Of a stretch of DNA of 9,229 bases, positions 4,882-9,229 are shown piece by piece. Positions within the stretch are counted from its first letter, which is position 1, and each line of letters begins with the position of its first letter. The stretch spans positions 1 through 9,229 of the forward strand of contig JAGGWU010000116.1 in NCBI GenBank assembly GCA_021163465.1, in the 5' to 3' direction. The stretch is from Candidatus Bipolaricaulota bacterium. Lineage in GTDB: Bacteria; Bipolaricaulota; Bipolaricaulia; Bipolaricaulales; Bipolaricaulaceae. The translations under genes and the position numbers were made by a program. Under the pieces are notes generated by a model. The model did not search any database and had not been told where the DNA came from. It was given only the letters and a program-made list of their open reading frames with translations.

Positions 4882-6355
4882 CTTCGGGCTTGGGCGCCGC
4901 GGGGGCCGCGCGGGAAAGCTCCCAGTAAACGATCCCCTGGAGCAGGTTCTGGATGGAGGAGTAAAGGAACCAATAGAGCCAGAGCCCGGCGGGAAAACTG
5001 CGGAACATGAAGGCGAAGAAAAGGGGGAAGATCCAACCGATCAGCTGCGTGCCGCCCGCAGCTTGGGCGCCGGAACGCCGGGTGGTTATCCACTGGCCCA
5101 GAAGCTGTACCGCCACTGTGAGCACGATGATGATGTAGTAAGGATCCGGCAGGGAAAGGTCGGGGATCCAGAGGAAGGGTGGGGAGAGGTGGAAGAGCTC
5201 CGCCGAGTTGAAGATCGACTGCCAAAGGAGGATGAGGAACGGGAATTGCAGCAAAATCGGGAAGCAACCCCCTAGGGGGTTCACCTTCTCCTGACGGTAA
5301 AGCTCCATCACGTGCTTCTGGAAGGCCTCTTTGTCGTCCTTGTACAGGCGCTGCAGCCGTTGGATCTTGGGCTGTAGCCTTTGCATCTTGGCCATAGACC
5401 GGATCTGCGTCCGGGTGAGGGGAAAGAGGAAAAGCTGGGCCACCAGGGTGAAGAGAACGATCGCCCAACCGTAGTTGCCTGTGGCCCGGTAAAGCGTCTC
5501 CAGGAACCGGATAACCCCCACCAAGAACCGGGAGAAGAATCCGAGTTCCACTATTCCCTGGAGCCCCGCCTTCTCCAGGAGGATGTAGCGGTTCCGCCCG
5601 GCGTAAAGGGTTCCCTTGAGGACGAACTCCCCCGAGAAAGCGGGGATCTCCACCCCGAACACGGGCTGTCCGGCGCCGTTTCTCCCTTGGAAGGGCCTCA
5701 GCCCCTCCATCCCCTGGAACTTCCAGAAAAAGACGCTGTCTTTGGCCACAAGCCCGATTCCCTCGAGGGTACCGGAGGCGAGGGGCTGGGAGTGTTTTCG
5801 TCCCTCATAAAGGTAAACGAGCTCGGGAACCCCTTTGCCTTGGGGGTAATGGCCGAGGACGAGCTTCACCCCTTGTCCCTGGCCGCGCAGGTGGATCTCC
5901 ACAGGCAGGGTGTAGAGTGCGTCTTCCGCCACCGTAAACCTCTTCTCTACCTCCAGCCCCTCCCCCTGCCAAGCGAGCCTTACCTCCAGGACCTTTTCAC
6001 CCTGTTCGGTGTAGGAAATCCGGTAAACAAAAGGCTCGTCAGGGGCTGCCCCCTGAGGCCAGATCTCCAGGGGGAGGCTCACATCTTGGATGAGCTCGGG
6101 GGCTTTGTCTTGGGTCCAGCCCGGCACCGCCTCCAGCTCCTTTGTTCCATAGGGGGCAAAATAAAGATAACTTGAGGCAAGCACCCCGTTGTCCGCCCAG
6201 AAGCGATACCGGACCAGGGCGTTTTCCACCACCAACTCCTGTCCCCCCCGAGGGGAAGTCCCTTCCGCTATCTTCAGGGCGTATCTTTCACCCGCCGATC
6301 CGAAAAAGGGAAAGCTCAGCGCTAAAAATAGGAGGAGAAAAGCTTTTCCTATCAT
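4865..6355 (-). CDS. yidC: Membrane protein insertase YidC (with P1 domain)
   Basis: YidC inserts and folds inner-membrane proteins, alone or with SecYEG-SecDF. From the ATG at 6355 it is 496 residues. A first membrane segment (about 4-20, AFLLLFLALSFPFF) is followed by an extra-cytoplasmic P1 beta domain (about 35-280), then the conserved core with helices near 296-317, 362-384, 404-421 and 439-474. Core hallmarks are SMAKMQRLQPKIQRL, KVNPLGGCFPILLQFP and FPAGLWLYWFLYSSIQN. Aligned on the GN[WY]G and PLT anchors of E. coli YidC, the groove arginine (E. coli R366) is replaced by Gln (Q307). An arginine, R452, lies near the end of the next-to-last helix. The frame is open to a GTG at 6403, with another GTG at 6364. 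I chose the ATG because it gives a compact N-terminal anchor and lies about 4 bases after the predicted transcription start. None of the starts has a strong ribosome site. Confidence 0.93.
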   Translation of the reverse strand: MIGKAFLLLFLALSFPFFGSAGERYALKIAEGTSPRGGQELVVENALVRYRFWADNGVLASSYLYFAPYGTKELEAVPGWTQDKAPELIQDVSLPLEIWPQGAAPDEPFVYRISYTEQGEKVLEVRLAWQGEGLEVEKRFTVAEDALYTLPVEIHLRGQGQGVKLVLGHYPQGKGVPELVYLYEGRKHSQPLASGTLEGIGLVAKDSVFFWKFQGMEGLRPFQGRNGAGQPVFGVEIPAFSGEFVLKGTLYAGRNRYILLEKAGLQGIVELGFFSRFLVGVIRFLETLYRATGNYGWAIVLFTLVAQLFLFPLTRTQIRSMAKMQRLQPKIQRLQRLYKDDKEAFQKHVMELYRQEKVNPLGGCFPILLQFPFLILLWQSIFNSAELFHLSPPFLWIPDLSLPDPYYIIIVLTVAVQLLGQWITTRRSGAQAAGGTQLIGWIFPLFFAFMFRSFPAGLWLYWFLYSSIQNLLQGIVYWELSRAAPAAPKPEDAGKN

Positions 6356-6365
6356 GCCAAGCACA

Positions 6366-6394
6366 AATGTATCCGCCCCGAAATCCTGCCGCAA
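6366..6394 (-). promoter_or_regulatory. Predicted promoter for yidC-khpB-glycosyltransferase
   Basis: On the minus strand TTGCGG (6389-6394) and TACATT (6366-6371) are spaced by exactly 17 bases. The -10 matches four of six consensus positions. Initiation would fall near 6359, about four bases ahead of the ATG at 6355, implying a nearly leaderless message. The -35 hexamer and spacing are identical to those of the rpsT promoter. Readthrough from the deaminase operon upstream may also feed yidC, since no terminator is visible in the gap 6356-6442. Confidence 0.45.
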
Positions 6395-6442
6395 GCGGAC
6401 CACAAAAGGTCATCTGCATCCCCCGGTTAAGGAGCCCAAGGC

Positions 6443-7801
6443 TTATGCCCGGACCAGTCTCCGGGCGATCTCGCGGTGACGGGCGATGTAATCGTAGAGC
6501 TTTTCGTTAACGAGGCGCCCTCCCCGCACCAGGACCTCCCCGTTCACCATCACAAGCTCCGCGTACTGGGCCCCACAGTGGAGTAGCCCGGCCACCGGAT
6601 CCGCCGCCCCGGAGAACTCCAACCGCGAGATATCCCATAGGGAGAGATCGGCGCACTTTCCGGGCTCCAGGGACCCGATCTCGGCTTCCCGGTGTAATAC
6701 CTGGGCTCCGCCCATCGTTGCCATGCGTAGGGCCCTCCGGGCGGGCATAGCCTCGGCCCCGTACCTCATCCGTGAAACGAGCATCGCCTGGCGGGCTTCC
6801 CGGATCATGTTGGAGTGATCGTTGGAGGCCGAGCCGTCCACCGCGAGCCCCACCTTAACCCCGGCCTCCAGCATCTCCACAACAGGGGCGGCCCCCGAGC
6901 CCAGGAGCATGTTGGAGGAGGGACAGTGAGCTACCCCTACCCCGGCCTCCGCGATCCTCTTTACCTCATCGGCGTTCACGTGGACCATATGAGCGAGCCA
7001 GACGTCACCTTCGAGCCAGCCGAGCTCTTCCAGATACTGCACAGGCCGCACCCCGAACCTCTCGAGGCAGAACCTCTCTTCGTCCAGTGTTTCGGCGAGG
7101 TGGGTATGGAGGAGGACACCGTATTTCCGGGCGAGCTCGGCGGTTTTCCGCATGAGCTCCGGGGTCACGGAGAAGGGGGAGCAGGGGGCCAGGGCGATCC
7201 GGGTCATGGCCCCGAAGGACGGATCGTGGTACTCGCGGATCAGGCGTTCCGAGTCCGCCAGGATCTCCTCCTCGGCTTGGACCACGTCCTTTGGGGGGAG
7301 GCCCCCCTCCTCCCGGGAGAGGGACATGGAGCCCCGGGTGGGATGGAAGCGGATCCCCAATTCCCGGGCAGCCTCGATCTCCACATCGATCAGCCGCTCC
7401 CTTCCCTTGGGAAAGAGGTACAAGTGGTCGGCGGTGGTGGTACACCCGGAGAGGAGGAGCTCCATGCAACCGATGATGGTGGAGACGTATACCGCCTCCT
7501 CGTCGATCCCCCGCCAGCGCTCGTAAAGGTGCAGAAGCCAATCGAAGAGCTTCCTGTCGGCCGCCCCGGGAACGGCGCGGAACAGGGTCTGGTAGAGGTG
7601 GTGGTGGGTGTTGACCATCCCCGGGATCATCACCCGGTCCCGACCATCGATCACCTCGTCGAACGGCCCCGAAGGGCGCGCCCCTTCCCCCAGGGCGGCG
7701 ATCCTATTCCCCTCCACGAGGAGCCAGGCGTTTCGGAGCTCCCGCCCCTCGCGGTCGAAGGTAGCGATCACCTCCACGTCCCTGAACAAGATCCTCCCCA
7801 T
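6443..7801 (-). CDS. Probable 8-oxoguanine deaminase (AtzB/TrzN-like amidohydrolase)
   Basis: 452 residues from the ATG at 7801, which has a GGGAGGGGG ribosome site; an in-frame TTG at 7822 overlaps the previous stop and is less likely. It belongs to the metal-dependent amidohydrolase superfamily, subtype III cytosolic deaminases. Metal ligands visible are H66 and H68 in NTHHHL, H234 in HTHLAET (with catalytic E237), a His in LAHMVH (271/274) and D322 in VDGSASND. The blocks TRGSMSLSREEGGLPP, LAPCSPFSVTPELMR and VDGSASNDHSNMIREARQAM match the group first annotated as hydroxyatrazine ethylaminohydrolase and later shown for Pseudomonas Pa0142 to convert 8-oxoguanine to urate and ammonia. That would remove an oxidised base from the nucleotide pool. 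Guanine or isoguanine-type purines are alternative substrates. It is the third gene of the ZIP-M42 operon, 17 bases after the peptidase stop. Confidence 0.85.
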   Translation of the reverse strand: MGRILFRDVEVIATFDREGRELRNAWLLVEGNRIAALGEGARPSGPFDEVIDGRDRVMIPGMVNTHHHLYQTLFRAVPGAADRKLFDWLLHLYERWRGIDEEAVYVSTIIGCMELLLSGCTTTADHLYLFPKGRERLIDVEIEAARELGIRFHPTRGSMSLSREEGGLPPKDVVQAEEEILADSERLIREYHDPSFGAMTRIALAPCSPFSVTPELMRKTAELARKYGVLLHTHLAETLDEERFCLERFGVRPVQYLEELGWLEGDVWLAHMVHVNADEVKRIAEAGVGVAHCPSSNMLLGSGAAPVVEMLEAGVKVGLAVDGSASNDHSNMIREARQAMLVSRMRYGAEAMPARRALRMATMGGAQVLHREAEIGSLEPGKCADLSLWDISRLEFSGAADPVAGLLHCGAQYAELVMVNGEVLVRGGRLVNEKLYDYIARHREIARRLVRA

Positions 7802-7818
7802 ATCCCCCTCCCGGCAGC

Positions 7819-8850
7819 TCAAAGCCTTAAGTCCACCTCGTGGCAGCGCTCGAGGAAAGCGGCCAAAAGGTCCACCGCGGCCTGGATGTCATTTTTGTGG
7901 GCGGCCTCTACTGCAGTGTGGACGTAGCGGGTGGGGATGGAGAGGGTCACCACCGCCGCCCCTTCCCGCGCGAGCTGGATCCCCCCGGCATCGGTCCCGC
8001 CCCGGGGGAGGATCTCCAACTGATAGGGGATCCCCTCTTCCTCCGCCAGATCGATCAGGAAGCGAACGAGCTTGGGGTGGGAGATGGAAGCGGAGTCCTT
8101 AAGCTTTATCGCCACGCCCTTTCCCACCTCGGTGACCCTCTCCTGAGGCTTGACGTCGGGGATGTCGCAGGCGACGGTGACGTCCAACGCCACCCCGATC
8201 TCCGGGGCGATGGCGAAGGCGCTGGTCCGCGCCCCGCGGAGCCCCACTTCTTCCTGGACCGTGCCCACGAAGTGGATGTCCGCCCGGTGCTCCCCCAACT
8301 TCCTCAGGGCCTCGATCCCCACGTACACCCCGACCCGGTCGTCCAGGGATTTCCCCGACACGAGCTCCCCCATCTCCGCGAATTCCTGGTGTAGGGTGAC
8401 CATATCACCGATGGAGACGAGCTCCTTGGCCTTATCCGCCGGAAGGCCCACGTCCACAAAGAGTTCCTTGACCTGGGGGATTTTCTTCCGCTCCTCCTCG
8501 GGAAGGATGTGCACCGGTTTCACCCCGATGGCCCCGAGGAGAACGCCGGACTTGGTATGCACCCGCACCCTCTGGGCGATGAGAGTGCGGGGATCGAACC
8601 CCCCTAAGGGCTCCACCCGTAGGAACCCGGTCTTCTCGTCGATGTAGGAGACGAGGAACCCGATCTCGTCCATGTGCGCGGCCACCACCACTTTCGGACC
8701 TTCCCCCTTTTTGTGGGCGATGATGTTCCCCAGGGTGTCCGTGTGTATCTCGTCCACCACACTTTCCAGCTCTTCCCTGATGATCCGCCTGATTTCCTCC
8801 TCGTGGCCGGGTATCCCGCTTGCTTCGGAAAGTTTCTTGAGTAACTCCAC
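7819..8850 (-). CDS. M42-family metallo-aminopeptidase (glutamyl/deblocking aminopeptidase, endoglucanase M-like)
   Basis: 343 residues from a GTG at 8850. Cytoplasmic M42 peptidases form large tetrahedral dodecamers that trim peptides from the N-terminus using two metal ions. All expected ligands are visible: H59 (AAHMDEIG), D170 (GKSLDDR), catalytic E200 and ligand E201 (VQEEVGLRG), D223 (ALDVTVA) and H311 (TRYVHT). The GGTDAGGIQ block (285-293) is also typical. I prefer the GTG because AAAGGAGG lies five bases before it and because it gives MELLKKLSEASGIPGHEEE, the normal start of the family. The ATG at 8886 would add 12 unconserved residues and overlap the ZIP gene by 17 bases. The related term cellulase M/endoglucanase is a historical misnomer. 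Together with the peptide permease at the left edge it fits peptide use, though the two are 8 kb apart. Confidence 0.93.
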   Translation of the reverse strand: MELLKKLSEASGIPGHEEEIRRIIREELESVVDEIHTDTLGNIIAHKKGEGPKVVVAAHMDEIGFLVSYIDEKTGFLRVEPLGGFDPRTLIAQRVRVHTKSGVLLGAIGVKPVHILPEEERKKIPQVKELFVDVGLPADKAKELVSIGDMVTLHQEFAEMGELVSGKSLDDRVGVYVGIEALRKLGEHRADIHFVGTVQEEVGLRGARTSAFAIAPEIGVALDVTVACDIPDVKPQERVTEVGKGVAIKLKDSASISHPKLVRFLIDLAEEEGIPYQLEILPRGGTDAGGIQLAREGAAVVTLSIPTRYVHTAVEAAHKNDIQAAVDLLAAFLERCHEVDLRL

Positions 8851-8855
8851 GCGTC

Positions 8856-8863
8856 CCTCCTTT
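8856..8863 (-). promoter_or_regulatory. Shine-Dalgarno site deciding the GTG start of the M42 peptidase
   Basis: AAAGGAGG on the minus strand, five bases before the GTG at 8848-8850. No comparable site precedes the ATG at 8886. This sets the start inside the short spacer after the ZIP gene. Confidence 0.65.
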
Positions 8864-8869
8864 CCCCAT

Positions 8870-9229
8870 TCATCCCAGCGTGACATCGAGATAGAGCATG
8901 ACCAGGGCCCCGATGATGAACCCCAGGGTGGCGAGGCGCTCGTGTCCCTTCCGGTGTGTCTCCGGGACGATCTCGTCCGATATCACGTAGAGCATCGCCC
9001 CGGCGGCGAATCCCATGGCGTAGGGGAGGATGGGGCGGGCTGCCTCCACCGCCCACGCCCCCACGACCGCCAAGGGGATCTCCACCAGCCCCGCCCGGAT
9101 CCCCACCACGGCGGCGTAGAAGAATGTCCCCATGCCGGCGCCCAGGGCGGAGACCGCCACCGCCAATCCCTCCGGCAGGTTCTGGAGGCCGATGGCCCAC
9201 ATGAGGGAGAGGGCGTTGTCCATGTCCCC
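8870..9229 (-). CDS. ZIP-family divalent metal transporter (N-terminal part missing)
   Basis: The gene runs off the right edge; the last 119 codons and the TGA stop are seen, with the frame open through 9229. ZIP proteins import zinc, iron or manganese across the cytoplasmic membrane. The fragment begins GDMDNALSLMWAIGLQNLPE: the QNLPEG motif of metal-binding helix 4, as in the GufA/ZupT-like bacterial branch. The helix-5 block VGIRAGLVEIP follows, then a helix with AGAMLYVISDEIVPETHRKG and a final helix ending at LDVTLG, the usual ZIP C-terminal layout. Its stop lies 19 bases before the M42 start, so the two genes are almost certainly co-transcribed, with the promoter outside the window. The metal cannot be assigned from the sequence. 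Confidence 0.9.
   Translation of the reverse strand, partial: GDMDNALSLMWAIGLQNLPEGLAVAVSALGAGMGTFFYAAVVGIRAGLVEIPLAVVGAWAVEAARPILPYAMGFAAGAMLYVISDEIVPETHRKGHERLATLGFIIGALVMLYLDVTLG

Noticed and set aside
5381..6175. 264-residue + strand open frame opposite yidC
   Set aside because: Antisense to the conserved YidC P1 domain and core; no known motifs and no ribosome site worth noting.
6325..6352. Palindrome GAAAAGCTTTTC and outer arms ATAGGA/TCCTAT followed by a T-run at the start of yidC, like an attenuator
   Set aside because: It lies within codons for the hydrophobic anchor (Lys, Ala, Phe, Leu), which naturally give AAA/TTT/CTC runs; the outer stem is short and AT-rich with a 13-base loop, so a terminator is not supported.
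7802..7822. TTG start for the deaminase overlapping the M42 stop
   Set aside because: The ATG at 7801 has a clear GGGAGGGGG ribosome site and gives the normal family N-terminus.
6815..7927. 370-residue + strand open frame opposite the deaminase
   Set aside because: Antisense to a gene with all metal ligands in place; composition is that of a reverse-strand shadow.
8851..8886. ATG start for the M42 peptidase at 8886
   Set aside because: The GTG at 8850 has AAAGGAGG at ideal spacing and matches the usual M42 N-terminus; the 12 extra residues look unconserved.

Overview
The window is GC-rich and densely coded, with almost no spacer DNA. Its proteins point to a Gram-negative-type bacterium: YidC carries the large extra-cytoplasmic P1 domain, which Gram-positive homologues lack. 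The arginine-rich proteins, the M42 peptidase and the peptide ABC transporter would suit a thermophilic or anaerobic, peptide-using, deep-branching lineage (a Bipolaricaulota-like group would fit). That taxonomic guess is inference; nothing here settles it.

Layout. (1) The left edge holds the last 29 codons of a peptide ABC-transporter permease on the + strand. (2) Converging on it is a minus-strand unit (2331 to 92): an ABC-transporter ATPase without partners in view, a possible 43-residue secreted or membrane-anchored peptide, and a LacI-family repressor. (3) From 2412 to 3664 on the + strand a good promoter drives ribosomal protein S20, which appears to start at an AUU codon, followed after 13 bases by secF; secD is not beside it. 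(4) Back to back with secF, the minus-strand cluster yidC - khpB/jag - wecG/tagA-like glycosyltransferase (6355 to 3665) has overlapping gene ends and a promoter so close to yidC that the message may be leaderless. (5) The right end is a second minus-strand operon: ZIP metal transporter (cut by the edge), M42 metallo-aminopeptidase, and a probable 8-oxoguanine deaminase.

How the parts fit. secF, yidC and khpB lie on opposite strands, tail to tail, and together form a protein-export and membrane-insertion neighbourhood next to a ribosomal protein gene and an envelope-glycan enzyme. The ZIP-M42-deaminase operon joins a divalent-metal importer to two metal-dependent hydrolases.

I see no mobile element, CRISPR array, tRNA or rRNA, and no clear novel defence or biosynthetic system. 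The points most worth a second look are small: the AUU start of rpsT, a YidC whose conserved groove arginine is glutamine, a KhpB that lacks the GXXG loop, the near-leaderless yidC promoter, and the short signal-peptide-like ORF before lacI. There is no gene-free stretch over 300 bases. The two longest gaps (1094-1287 and 2332-2484) are described in the features.
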